Assembly (NCBI GenBank): GCA_900100325.1
Contig: LT629697.1
Coordinates: 1,583,423 to 1,647,422, forward strand
DNA from: Frankineae bacterium MT45
Lineage (GTDB): Bacteria; Actinomycetota; Actinomycetes; Mycobacteriales; Jatrophihabitantaceae
Direction of reading: 5' to 3'
DNA length: 64,000 nucleotides
Shown: positions 33,970 through 42,672 of the stretch, piece after piece
How positions within the stretch are numbered: position 1 is the first letter of the stretch
How the letters are laid out: each line of letters opens with the position of its first letter
The notes under the pieces: generated by a model
Databases searched by the model: none
What the model saw: only the letters and a program-made list of their open reading frames with translations
What the model was told of the DNA's origin: nothing
Translations under genes and position numbers: made by a program

Positions 33970-35700
33970 ATGAGCAGCGAACTGAACACGGAGAATGCCC
34001 TGCTGGAGCGCATTCGCGCCTCGGTGATCGGCGACGATCAGGTGATGCCGGGCCCCTACGGCCGCCGGCGCGTCACCTACGCCGACTACACGGCCTCCGG
34101 ACGTGCCCTCAGCTTCCTGGAGGAGTTCATCCGCGACGAGGTGCTGCCGCGCTATGCCAACACGCACACCGAATCCAGCGGCACCGGCCTGCAGACCAGC
34201 CGGCTTCGGGAGGACGCCCGCCGGATCATCCGCGACGCGGTTGGCGGAGACGATGACACCGTGGTCATCTTCGCCGGCTCCGGCTGTACCGGCGCCATCG
34301 ACAAGCTGATCGGAATCCTCGGCCTGCGCATCCCGGCCGGCCTCGACGACGAGTACCACCTCAGCGACGCGATCCCGAAGAGCGAGCGGCCGGTGATCTT
34401 CATCGGGCCCTTCGAGCATCACTCCAACGAGCTGCCGTGGCGGGAATCCATCGCCGACGTCGTCGTCATACCGCAGGACCCTGACGGGCACATCGACGTC
34501 GCCGAACTGGAGCGTGAGCTCACCAACTATGCCGATCGGAGCGTGAAAATAGGCTCATTCTCCGCGGCCAGCAACGTCACCGGGATCGTCAGCGACACGC
34601 ATCGCATCTCGTCCCTGCTGCACCGCCACGGCGCCCTCTCCTTCTGGGACTTCGCCGCCGCCGCGCCGTACGTCGACATCCAGATGTACGGAGGCGGCGA
34701 CGGAACCGAGCGCGACCCGCTGGCCTACAAGGATGCGATCTTCCTCAGCCCGCACAAGTTCATCGGCGGTCCGAGCACGCCGGGCGTACTCGTGCTGCGT
34801 CGCGAACTGATGCGCAACCGGGTCCCCGACGTTCCCGGCGGCGGCACAGTGACCTACGTCAACCCGACCGACCACCGGTATCTGAGCGATCCGGTGCAGC
34901 GGGAGGAGGGCGGAACACCTGAAATTATCGGGTCAATCCGCGCCGGGCTGGTCTTTCAGCTGAAGGAGTCGGTCGGGATCGAGGTGATCCGGGCCCGGGA
35001 GGAGGAGTTCCTGCGTCGGGCGGTCGCGGCCTGGCAGGAGGAGCCGGGCATCGAGATCCTCGGCAACCTGGCCGCCGAGCGACTCTCGATCGTCTCCTTC
35101 GTCGTCAAGGCCCCGAGCGGCCGGTACCTGCACCACAACTACGTCGTCTCGCTGCTGAATGACCTCTTCGGCATCCAGTCGCGTGGCGGCTGCTCCTGCG
35201 CCGGGCCGTACGGGCACCGCCTCCTCGGCATCGACCTGGAGCGTTCGCACGAGTTCGAGCGCGAGATCTCCCATGGTTGTGAGGGGATCAAGCCGGGTTG
35301 GGTGCGAGTCAACTTCAACTACTTCATCTCCGAGACGGTCTTCAACTACGTCGTCGAGGCGGTGCGGATGGTGGCGCAGCACGGGGCGACGCTGCTGACC
35401 GACTACAGCTTCGACCCGGCGAGTGGGCTGTGGCGACACCGGGACGGACTGGTCGAACCGCCGCTGCGGTTGAGCCAGGTGCACTACTCCGCAGACGGGT
35501 CGATGCGCTACCCCGATCGCGACGACACCGCACCGGAGTCGGAGCTGGCGGTGTATCTGGATGAGGCGGCCCGCATCTTCGCCGACGCGTCGAAGGTGGC
35601 GGCCGATGCCGAGCCCGCCGGCGGTGGGGTGGTCTCCGAGGATTTCGAGCACCTGCGCTGGTTCGACCTGCCGGCTACCTGCCTCGAGCCGGCCGGCTGA
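33970..35700 (+). CDS. Aminotransferase class V-fold PLP protein, cysteine-desulfurase-like, long form
   Basis: A 576-residue PLP protein, much longer than SufS (about 400). Motifs: VTYADYTASGRALSFLE, VIFAGSGCTGAIDKLIGIL (PLP loop), GPFEHHSNELPWRESIADVV, FWDFAAAAPYVDIQMY, DAIFLSPHKFIGGPSTPGVLVLRRE with the PLP Lys, and FGIQSRGGCSCAGPYGHRLLGI with two Cys near the desulfurase active-loop position. The C-terminal 100 residues (LLTDYSFDPASGLWRH to the end) are an extra domain I do not recognise. No Isc/Suf partners nearby. ATG 33970 chosen with GAGGAG upstream; the longer upstream frame overlaps the hydrolase gene. Confidence 0.84.
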   Translation: MSSELNTENALLERIRASVIGDDQVMPGPYGRRRVTYADYTASGRALSFLEEFIRDEVLPRYANTHTESSGTGLQTSRLREDARRIIRDAVGGDDDTVVIFAGSGCTGAIDKLIGILGLRIPAGLDDEYHLSDAIPKSERPVIFIGPFEHHSNELPWRESIADVVVIPQDPDGHIDVAELERELTNYADRSVKIGSFSAASNVTGIVSDTHRISSLLHRHGALSFWDFAAAAPYVDIQMYGGGDGTERDPLAYKDAIFLSPHKFIGGPSTPGVLVLRRELMRNRVPDVPGGGTVTYVNPTDHRYLSDPVQREEGGTPEIIGSIRAGLVFQLKESVGIEVIRAREEEFLRRAVAAWQEEPGIEILGNLAAERLSIVSFVVKAPSGRYLHHNYVVSLLNDLFGIQSRGGCSCAGPYGHRLLGIDLERSHEFEREISHGCEGIKPGWVRVNFNYFISETVFNYVVEAVRMVAQHGATLLTDYSFDPASGLWRHRDGLVEPPLRLSQVHYSADGSMRYPDRDDTAPESELAVYLDEAARIFADASKVAADAEPAGGGVVSEDFEHLRWFDLPATCLEPAG

Positions 35701-35721
35701 ACCAGGCCGTCTAGGTGCCAT

Positions 35722-36918
35722 CTACGTGAAGGCGCTGATCCCGGTGATGGAACGCCCGACGATGAGTGAGTTGATATCGCGAGTTCCCTCATAGGAATAC
35801 AGCGCTTCGGCGTCGTTGAAGAAGCGGGCCACGCCGTATTCGAGCAGGATGCCGTTGCCGCCGAGAAGTTCTCGGGCCCAGGCCACCGACTCGCGAAGCC
35901 GGGTCGTGCAGTACGACTTGGCCAGCGCCCCCTGCTCATCCTGGAAGACGCCCTGGTCCTGTAGTTGTGCGACTCGTACGGCCATCCCGAAGGATGCGGT
36001 GAGGTTGCCGAGCATCCGCGACAGCAGGTCCTGGATGAGCTCGAAGCTGGCGATCGGCTTGCCGAACTGCTCACGATCCTGCGCATATTGCACGGCGATC
36101 TCGTACACGGCCATCATCGCCCCGACCGCTCCCCAGGCCACCCCGCCGCGAGTCTGGCGCAGCACGGTGTTCGTGTCGCTGAAGGAGTTCGCGTTCTGCA
36201 GGCGGTTCGCCTCCGGCACCCTGACGCCGTCGAAGAGAAGGTCGGCGTTCTGCACGGTCCGCAGCGCCAGCTTCCCCTCCATCTTGGTCGCGGTGAAGCC
36301 GGGCGTCCCCTGCTCCAGGACGAAGCCCTTCACCGAATCGTCGGCGACGTCGCGGGCCCAGACGATGATCAGGTCGGCGAAGGTGCCGTTCCCGATCCAG
36401 CGCTTCGCCCCGTCGAGCACCCACTCCTCGCCCTCGCGGCGGGCGGTCGTCTCCAGCCCTCCGGCGACGTCCGAGCCGCCGTGCGGTTCGGTGAGCCCGA
36501 ACGCGCCGATCTTCTCGAAGCGGCGCATCGCCGGCAACCAGCGGGTGCGCTGCTCGTCCGAGCCGCAATGGTAGATGCTCCCCATCGCCAGTCCGCTGTG
36601 AATGCCGTAGAAGGACGAGAAAGACGGGTCGATCCGGGAGAGTTCGAGGCTGATGAAACCCGCCAACAGACGCCCGTCGCCGGGGCTGCCGGGAAGGTCA
36701 TAGGGCACGCCGGCGATGTCCAGTTCGGCGAAGCCTGGAACGATCGAGAAGGGGAACTCCGCCTGGGCCCACTGCTCGTCAGCTATCGGGGCGAGTTCGC
36801 GCTCCAGCCACGATCGCAGCCGCTCCAGCAGCGCGATCTCCTCCTTCTCTAGCAGTGTGCGGTAGGCGAAAAGGTCGGCATCCAGGTCGGCGCGGGCACC
36901 AGGGATCGGGTCAGGCAT
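35722..36918 (-). CDS. Acyl-CoA dehydrogenase (glutaryl-CoA dehydrogenase-like)
   Basis: A 398-residue flavoprotein that introduces a double bond into an acyl-CoA. FGLTEPHGGSDVAGGLETTA is the FAD/substrate loop, KRWIGNGTFADLIIVWAR follows, and AQDREQFGKPIASFELIQDLLSRM plus ELLGGNGILLEYGVARFFNDAEALYSYEGTRDINSLIVGR form the C-terminal domain with the catalytic Glu in YEGT. The pattern is closest to glutaryl-CoA dehydrogenases; the exact substrate is not fixed. It is isolated from other fatty-acid genes and convergent with the PLP gene. Confidence 0.9.
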   Translation of the reverse strand: MPDPIPGARADLDADLFAYRTLLEKEEIALLERLRSWLERELAPIADEQWAQAEFPFSIVPGFAELDIAGVPYDLPGSPGDGRLLAGFISLELSRIDPSFSSFYGIHSGLAMGSIYHCGSDEQRTRWLPAMRRFEKIGAFGLTEPHGGSDVAGGLETTARREGEEWVLDGAKRWIGNGTFADLIIVWARDVADDSVKGFVLEQGTPGFTATKMEGKLALRTVQNADLLFDGVRVPEANRLQNANSFSDTNTVLRQTRGGVAWGAVGAMMAVYEIAVQYAQDREQFGKPIASFELIQDLLSRMLGNLTASFGMAVRVAQLQDQGVFQDEQGALAKSYCTTRLRESVAWARELLGGNGILLEYGVARFFNDAEALYSYEGTRDINSLIVGRSITGISAFT

Positions 36919-37055
36919 GCCCAGATCCTGCCCAGAATCCGCCCGTCCTGATCAGCGGGGCCACGCCGGCCGTCGGTGGCCGGCGGGACGCTCGGCCGGA
37001 GGGCGTGTGTGCGGTTGGTGGAAACATCGGGGGGTCGGGGCCTACCGTGAAGCGC

Positions 37056-38732
37056 ATGCCTTCGCATCCCGCCGCCCGTCCACTAGCCAGCCTGACCCAC
37101 CGCTCGCCGGTGATCCTGGAACTCGACCTCACCTCGCCACCCGCCTCGCCCGAGCCCGGTGATCGGCTAGCCGGCTTGCTGCTGCGCGGACGACCACAGC
37201 TCTCGCCCACGCTGCGCGCGCTGCATGAGGCGGGCGAGGACCGGCGGGTCGGCGGCCTGATCGTCAAGGTGGGCGGGCATCTGCCCTGGGCGCTGGCGCA
37301 TGAGCTACGTCAGGGGATTCGCCGTTTCGTGGCCGGCGGGAAGCCGGCGCTGGCCTGGGCCGAGAGTTTCGCCGACGGGGCCGACATGGCGGCGTACCTG
37401 CTGGCCGCCGCCTGCGGCGAGGTCTGGCTACAGCCCGGCGGTGGGCTTGGCTTGCTCGGCGTCGGTATCGAGACGACCTTCGTGCGCGGGGTCCTCGACC
37501 GGCTCGGGATCGAACCGCAGCTCGAGCAGCGCTACGAATTCAAGAACGCCGCCGACCGCATCATGCGCACCGGCTACACCGACGAGCACCGCCTGGCGCT
37601 GGACCGGTTGGCCGAATCGATCTTCGACTCGGCGCTGGAGGCCATCGCCGCTGATCGCTCGACCCCGGTTGCCGAACTGCGCCAACTGATCGACTCCGGG
37701 CCACGGACGGCGACCGAAGCTCGTGAGGCCGGATTGGTCGATCGTCTCGGTTACCGCGATGAGGCCTACGCCGCGATCCGCGCGCAGGTCGGGGCGGACT
37801 CGGAGTTGCTCTTCGCCGACCGGTGGCGTCCCCGGCACCGCCCGCCGTCGCTGCCCGGACGCCGGCGCGGGCACGTGGCCCTGGTCGAGGTGCGCGGCGG
37901 CATCGCCTCTGGCCGATCGCGCCGCTCCCCGCTCGGGAGCCAGACCGGCAGTGACTCGATCGCCATGGCGCTGCGCTCCGCGGCCCGTGACGAGCAGGCC
38001 AAGGCCGTCGTGCTTCGGGTGGATTCGCCGGGCGGTTCAGCTGTGGCCTCTGAGGTCATCTGGCGGGCGGTCTGCCTGCTGCGCGATGCGGGGAAACCGG
38101 TGATCGTCTCGATGGGGGAGGCCGCCGCGTCGGGGGGCTACTACATCGCCTGCCCGGCCGACGTGATCGTCGCTCAGCCGGCGACGCTCACCGGCTCCAT
38201 TGGCGTATTCGGCGGCAAGTTCGTCACCCGGGAACTGCGGGAGCGCATCGGATTCACCTCCGATTCGGTGCAGCACGGCGACCGGTCGTTGATGTTCTCC
38301 AGCCGCCGACGATTCAGTGAGGCCGAACTGGAGCGGTTGGCTGCGATGATCGATGCAATCTATGACGATTTCGTCGCCAAGGTGGCCGCCGGTCGTAGTC
38401 GCCCGGCGAGCGAGATCGAAGGACTGGCCCGCGGACGCGTCTGGACCGGCGCCGACGCGTTGGGCGTCGGCCTGGTTGACGAGCTAGGTGGCCTGCGTGA
38501 CGCGGTGCGGATCGCCCGCGAGCGGGGAGGCCTGCCGGATCGGGCGCCGGTGCGCCACCCGGTGCACGTGCCGGCGCTCGAGCGGCTCGGACGCCCCAAG
38601 AACAGTGAGGATCCGCGCGCTCAGCTGGGTAGTCGTCTGCCGAGCCTGGGTGGTGTCACCCGCGATCTGGCCGCCGGTCTCGGCCTGCCCATGGAGATTG
38701 CCCTGCGAATGCCGGAGATATCGCTGCGCTGA
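37056..38732 (+). CDS. sppA: Signal peptide peptidase SppA, 67K type
   Basis: A 558-residue serine protease with two SppA half-domains. The N-terminal half carries the catalytic Lys in EFKNAADRIMR; the C-terminal half has VVLRVDSPGGSAVASEVIW and the nucleophile Ser in MGEAAASGGYYIACPAD, then TLTGSIGVFGGKFV. The Ser/Lys dyad split over two halves is the rule for 67K-type SppA. No transmembrane anchor is visible at the N terminus. ATG at 37056 was chosen; a GTG 9 bp upstream is possible. It digests cleaved signal peptides or other membrane-associated peptides. Confidence 0.88.
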   Translation: MPSHPAARPLASLTHRSPVILELDLTSPPASPEPGDRLAGLLLRGRPQLSPTLRALHEAGEDRRVGGLIVKVGGHLPWALAHELRQGIRRFVAGGKPALAWAESFADGADMAAYLLAAACGEVWLQPGGGLGLLGVGIETTFVRGVLDRLGIEPQLEQRYEFKNAADRIMRTGYTDEHRLALDRLAESIFDSALEAIAADRSTPVAELRQLIDSGPRTATEAREAGLVDRLGYRDEAYAAIRAQVGADSELLFADRWRPRHRPPSLPGRRRGHVALVEVRGGIASGRSRRSPLGSQTGSDSIAMALRSAARDEQAKAVVLRVDSPGGSAVASEVIWRAVCLLRDAGKPVIVSMGEAAASGGYYIACPADVIVAQPATLTGSIGVFGGKFVTRELRERIGFTSDSVQHGDRSLMFSSRRRFSEAELERLAAMIDAIYDDFVAKVAAGRSRPASEIEGLARGRVWTGADALGVGLVDELGGLRDAVRIARERGGLPDRAPVRHPVHVPALERLGRPKNSEDPRAQLGSRLPSLGGVTRDLAAGLGLPMEIALRMPEISLR

Positions 38733-38734
38733 GC

Positions 38735-40333
38735 TCAGCACCGGTGCTGAGCAGTCGCTCGCGGTCGCTTGGCCCGGCGAGCCGCCAGTAGCGCCAGCCC
38801 GCCCGCCGCCAGGAGCAATGCCCCGAGAATTGTGGGTGATTCTTCGTCGGCGCCGGTGGCGGCCAGCGGCTGCTGGTTCGGGTCGGCCGTGCTTGGGTCG
38901 GCAGCATTTGAGTCGGCCGTGCTCGGGTCGGCGGTCTGGGCGAGCGCGTCGACGCCGGAGGTGGGCGTCGCTGCGCCGGACGTCGGAGGCGCGGTCGACG
39001 AGGGTGTCGGTGATGGCTGGACCGTTGGCGAGGGGGTGGGTGCGACCGCAGCCCACGGCTGACACGGCCCCGCATTCACTCGATCGCAGGCAATGGGTTG
39101 AGGGGCGACCGTGGCGAGCCGGTTTTGGGTTGGATCACTCTGATCGATAGTGGGGTTCGCACAGTTTCGTGCGCTCATCCCGGAGATATCGACGCGCGAG
39201 TCGGCCGTCCGCAGCTTGGCGATCTGGGTGAAGGCCTCCTCGACCAGATTCTCGGGAAGTGGGGAGTATCCAATGACACCGACCTCACCCTGGCCACCGC
39301 AGACGGCGTAGGAGAGGAAGTCGACCAGCGTCTGCCGCTTGGGCGTGGTCATGTTGTTGTCGGTCGCAGAAGTCGGGATGATTCCGTAGGAGTAGGAGGA
39401 CAGCAGGTAGCTACGTGGGTCGGTGTTCGTGTAGACGTCGTCGAGGTTCTGTAGCAGGTAATCCGGAGAGGCAGGATCGCTGTTGATCTTCGCTCTGGTC
39501 AGGGCGACCGCGACGTTGTACTCGGTTGGAAGGGTGTAGTACCCCGCTGAATTCAAGACCTTGGCAATCGGGTAGTGGGCGTTCAGTGCATAGCTGTACG
39601 CGTCTAGGCCGATGGTTCCCTCACCGCGGACCGAACTCACGTAGTTCATCACGCCGTCCGAGCCGCTCTCGGCGACCTGACCGCTGCCGATAGGGAAGTA
39701 CTCCGACGCACTCGACTGGCCGGAATAGGCCGACCAGAGAGCTGGGAAGGTTCGGGCCAGATAGTTGGAGAACTGGTAGTTCTCACCGGAGGCTGCGGAG
39801 TTGAGGACCGGAATGATCGTCTCAGAGGGAAGCGGGAGACCGTTGTTGTCGGCGGTGATCGCCGGGTCGTCCCAGTTCACGATGAGTCCGGTGAAGATCT
39901 TGGCCAACGTGGCACCGGAGAGGCGCAGGTCGACGACCCGCTGGCCACCGACGTGCAGGTTGTACGGAAATGCCGTACCGCCGGCGACGAGCGGAAGGTA
40001 GGCAAAGGGCCGGTTGGTGGCGTCGGTGGCTCCACTCTTCGGGTCCCGACCCTGATAGCCGAGATCGCTCACCGCGAAGTCAGTGTTGTAGTTGGCGAAG
40101 TCGCGACGCCCCTGGGCCGACCCGGGGGCGGTGAAGACGACCTGCAGACCCTGATCGCGTTGGACGTCGGAGACCCATTGATTCACCGCATTGGCCGCCC
40201 AGCTCGATCCGGTGCCGATGACCTGTGCGTGCCTGCTTGAGGCGCCCGCTGGTTGCTCCACGGACAGCATCGACACGGCGGCGACCGCCGTCAAAGCGGT
40301 CACACGACGACCTAGCGAGCTGAATCTGGACAT
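38735..40333 (-). CDS. PstS-like periplasmic-binding-domain protein with LAATG wall-anchor signal
   Basis: A 532-residue exported protein. Signal peptide with RR and hydrophobic core ending near GASS; then a PBP-like (PstS) fold with IGTGSSWAANAVNQWVSDVQR, FAVSDLGYQG, AKIFTGLIVNWDDPAI and SGENYQFSNYLART, segments that bind phosphate in PstS. A Pro/Thr/Ser-rich stretch and an Ala/Asp/Ser repeat (QTADPSTADSNAADPSTADPN) lead to PLAATGADEE, a hydrophobic helix and RRAKR. LAxTG signals are recognised by class E sortases of actinobacteria. No pst genes lie nearby. GGGAGGG ribosome site. It converges with sppA (2 bp apart). Confidence 0.87.
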   Translation of the reverse strand: MSRFSSLGRRVTALTAVAAVSMLSVEQPAGASSRHAQVIGTGSSWAANAVNQWVSDVQRDQGLQVVFTAPGSAQGRRDFANYNTDFAVSDLGYQGRDPKSGATDATNRPFAYLPLVAGGTAFPYNLHVGGQRVVDLRLSGATLAKIFTGLIVNWDDPAITADNNGLPLPSETIIPVLNSAASGENYQFSNYLARTFPALWSAYSGQSSASEYFPIGSGQVAESGSDGVMNYVSSVRGEGTIGLDAYSYALNAHYPIAKVLNSAGYYTLPTEYNVAVALTRAKINSDPASPDYLLQNLDDVYTNTDPRSYLLSSYSYGIIPTSATDNNMTTPKRQTLVDFLSYAVCGGQGEVGVIGYSPLPENLVEEAFTQIAKLRTADSRVDISGMSARNCANPTIDQSDPTQNRLATVAPQPIACDRVNAGPCQPWAAVAPTPSPTVQPSPTPSSTAPPTSGAATPTSGVDALAQTADPSTADSNAADPSTADPNQQPLAATGADEESPTILGALLLAAGGLALLAARRAKRPRATAQHRC

Positions 40334-40446
40334 GTTCCCTCCCGGTGTGTCGAGGGAGCGTGTAGGACCCAGATGTCGCAGAGGTGGCCAGTCGACTAAC
40401 AGAGGATGCCGAAGAGCGACCGGGCCCTCGGCGCTAGGATTTCAGG

Positions 40447-41565
40447 ATGGCGAGCCAGGGCCGGTCGCACTTGCCGCAGCAGCAGGTGCAGTTCTGTCAG
40501 GCACCGGACGGGGTGCGGATCGCCTATGCCGTCCACGGTCAGGGACCGCCGCTGTTGATCTCCACGTGCTGGCTCAGCCACCTCCAGTTCGACTGGGAGA
40601 GCCCGGTCTGGCGGCACTTTCTCCGCGATCTCGGTGAGTTCGCCACCGTCATCCGCTTCGACGAGCGCGGGCATGGCCTATCCGATTGGGACGTCACCGA
40701 CCACAGCCTCGAGGCTCGCATCGGTGATCTCGAGGCGGTGGCCGACGCCGCCGGCTTCCCGAGCTTTGCCCTGATGGCGATGGCCCAGGGTGGACCGGTG
40801 GCGATCAGCTACGCCGCACGTCACCCCGAGCGGGTAACGCGGCTGCTCTTCTATGGCAGCTACTCAAGCGCGAAGCAGGGGCTGAGCGCCGAGGATCTGG
40901 CGCTCGAGGACACCTTCGGGCAGATGATCAAGGTCGGCTGGGCCCGCCCCGACTCGACTTTCCGGCGCGTCTTCACGTCCTTGATGATTCCGGGCGCCAC
41001 CGAGGAGCAGATGTGCTGGCTGGATGATCTGCAGCGGGTCGCCGCCTCGGCCGGGACGGCCTACATCGCCCGGCAGCAGCGTTTCGCCGCGGACGCCGAT
41101 GAGCTGCTGCCGCAGTTGGAGTTCCCGACGCTGATCCTGCACTCGGTCGGAGACCGGATGAACTCCTTCGAGTACGGCCGGCACCTCGCAGCGAGCATCG
41201 CCGGGGCCCGGCTCGTCGCGCTGGAGGGTGAGAACCACATCGTGCTGGAAGACGATTCCGCGTGGCCCATCTTTGTTGCAGAGGTTCGTCAGTTTCTGGC
41301 CCCCGACCGCCTGGTCTGGGAGGGGAGCGAGCAGCGGCGACCGGCACCCTCCCCGACGGTCCCGATCGACACGCTCCTCTCGACCCGAGAACTGGACGTG
41401 CTCCGCCTGGTGGCCGACGGGCGGGACAACGAGGAGATCGCGGTCGCTCTGCAGTTGAGCCGGCGCACCGTGGAGCGGCACATCCAGAACATCTACGGCA
41501 AGCTCGGGCTGCAGGGGCGCTCGGCGCGGATCGCCGCGGCCGCCCGCCTGCTGACTCCGGCCTGA
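40447..41565 (+). CDS. Alpha/beta-hydrolase domain fused to LuxR-type DNA-binding domain
   Basis: A 372-residue regulator. Residues 15-290 are an alpha/beta-hydrolase fold (GVRIAYAVHGQGPPLLIS, FDERGHGLSDW, FPTLILHSVGDRMNSFEYG, LEGENHIVLED). Residues 305-372 are a LuxR helix-turn-helix (LLSTRELDVLRLVADGRDNEEIAVALQLSRRTVERHIQNIYGKLGLQGRSARIAAAARL). At the nucleophile elbow, where such proteins usually read GxSQGG, this one has MAMAQGG, so the Ser is replaced by Ala113. It is therefore likely a ligand sensor, not an enzyme. Targets may include the methyltransferase downstream. Confidence 0.88.
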   Translation: MASQGRSHLPQQQVQFCQAPDGVRIAYAVHGQGPPLLISTCWLSHLQFDWESPVWRHFLRDLGEFATVIRFDERGHGLSDWDVTDHSLEARIGDLEAVADAAGFPSFALMAMAQGGPVAISYAARHPERVTRLLFYGSYSSAKQGLSAEDLALEDTFGQMIKVGWARPDSTFRRVFTSLMIPGATEEQMCWLDDLQRVAASAGTAYIARQQRFAADADELLPQLEFPTLILHSVGDRMNSFEYGRHLAASIAGARLVALEGENHIVLEDDSAWPIFVAEVRQFLAPDRLVWEGSEQRRPAPSPTVPIDTLLSTRELDVLRLVADGRDNEEIAVALQLSRRTVERHIQNIYGKLGLQGRSARIAAAARLLTPA

Positions 41566-41708
41566 ATCCGGCCAAAATTCTCCGGCTAAATCTCTGGCCA
41601 AATCCGGGCTTCTCCGGAGTACGCGTTGGCCGCCAGTGGCGGCGATGAGAACCCCGCGAAATGCGTACTGGCACCGATGCCCGACCCGTGGCGCCGCCTC
41701 TAGCGTTC

Positions 41709-41740
41709 CGGTTGTGCTCACCGATCGGTGAGCACAACCG
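41709..41740. promoter_or_regulatory. 32-bp perfect palindrome before the methyltransferase gene
   Basis: CGGTTGTGCTCACCGA and its exact complement form a 32-bp palindrome, 17 bp before the ATG at 41758 and just ahead of its AGAGGAG site. Either an operator for a dimeric regulator or an RNA hairpin near the ribosome site. Confidence 0.6.
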
Positions 41741-41757
41741 AGCAGAGGAGTGCGTCG

Positions 41758-42579
41758 ATGGAGCAGGTATCAATGGTGCTGGACCCGATCAAGGCCAAGC
41801 ATCGCGCCATGTGGGCAATGGGTGACTACGACCGGGTGGCCACCGAGGTGGTGGGCGAACTCGGCGGAGTCCTCGTCGACGCCGTCGCGGTGCGACCGGA
41901 TGAGACGGTCTTGGATGTCGCGGCCGGATCCGGGAACGCCAGCATTCCCGCCGCGAAGGCCGGCGGCCTGGTGATGGCGACCGACCTGACCGGGGAGTTG
42001 CTGCAGATCGGGCGCGAGCGCGCCGCGGCCCTCGCCCTGCCGCTGCAGTGGCAGGAGGCCGACGCCGAGCATCTGCCCTTCGGCGACGCTGCCTTCGATG
42101 TCGTGCTCTCCTGCCTCGGCGTCATGTTCGCCCCCTTCCATCAGCCGGTGGCCGATGAGTTGGTTCGGGTCTGCCGTCCCGGTGGGCGCATCGGATTGAT
42201 CAACTGGACGCCGACCGGATTCATCGGTCAGATGTTCGCGGCCATGAAGCCGTTCGCGGCTGCCCCGCCACCGGGAGCGAGCCCCGGGCCGCTCTGGGGC
42301 GAGGAGGAGCATCTGCGCTCACTGCTCGGTGACTCAGTCTCCGACCTTCGGGCGGTGCGACGGGTGCTGCGAGTCGATCGCTTCGCCTCTGCGTCGATGT
42401 TCGGGGAGTTCTTTGCGACCTTCTACGGCCCGACCATCGCGGCCTACCGCAATGTCGCCGACGACCCGCAGCGGACGGCCGACCTGGACCGCGCCCTCAC
42501 TGAACTCGCCGATCGCTTCGGAGCGGCCGGCGGAGTGATGGAGTGGGAGTACCTGGTCGTGGTTGCGCGGCGCGCCTGA
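41758..42579 (+). CDS. Class I SAM-dependent methyltransferase
   Basis: A 273-residue UbiE/Methyltransf_11-type enzyme. Motif I is VLDVAAGSGNASIPAAKAG, followed by ATDLTGELLQIGRERA, the acidic EADAEHLPFGDAAFDVVLSCLGVMFAP and VCRPGGRIGLINWTP. ATG 41758 follows AGAGGAG at proper spacing; a GTG at 41728 lies inside the palindrome. Substrate unknown. It could be controlled by the LuxR fusion upstream through the palindrome. Confidence 0.87.
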   Translation: MEQVSMVLDPIKAKHRAMWAMGDYDRVATEVVGELGGVLVDAVAVRPDETVLDVAAGSGNASIPAAKAGGLVMATDLTGELLQIGRERAAALALPLQWQEADAEHLPFGDAAFDVVLSCLGVMFAPFHQPVADELVRVCRPGGRIGLINWTPTGFIGQMFAAMKPFAAAPPPGASPGPLWGEEEHLRSLLGDSVSDLRAVRRVLRVDRFASASMFGEFFATFYGPTIAAYRNVADDPQRTADLDRALTELADRFGAAGGVMEWEYLVVVARRA

Positions 42580-42672
42580 TCGCCTCGTTGTATCTTCTCA
42601 GCGAGTGGTCAACCGAGCGAAGGGCTGCCTGATGGGTCTCGACAACTGCGCTACGAACTCAATCGGAGGGGC

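Noticed and set aside
38488..39150. 220-codon plus-strand frame spanning the sppA/PstS-like border
   Set aside because: Overlaps sppA in another frame and the LAATG tail of the PstS-like gene; no motif.
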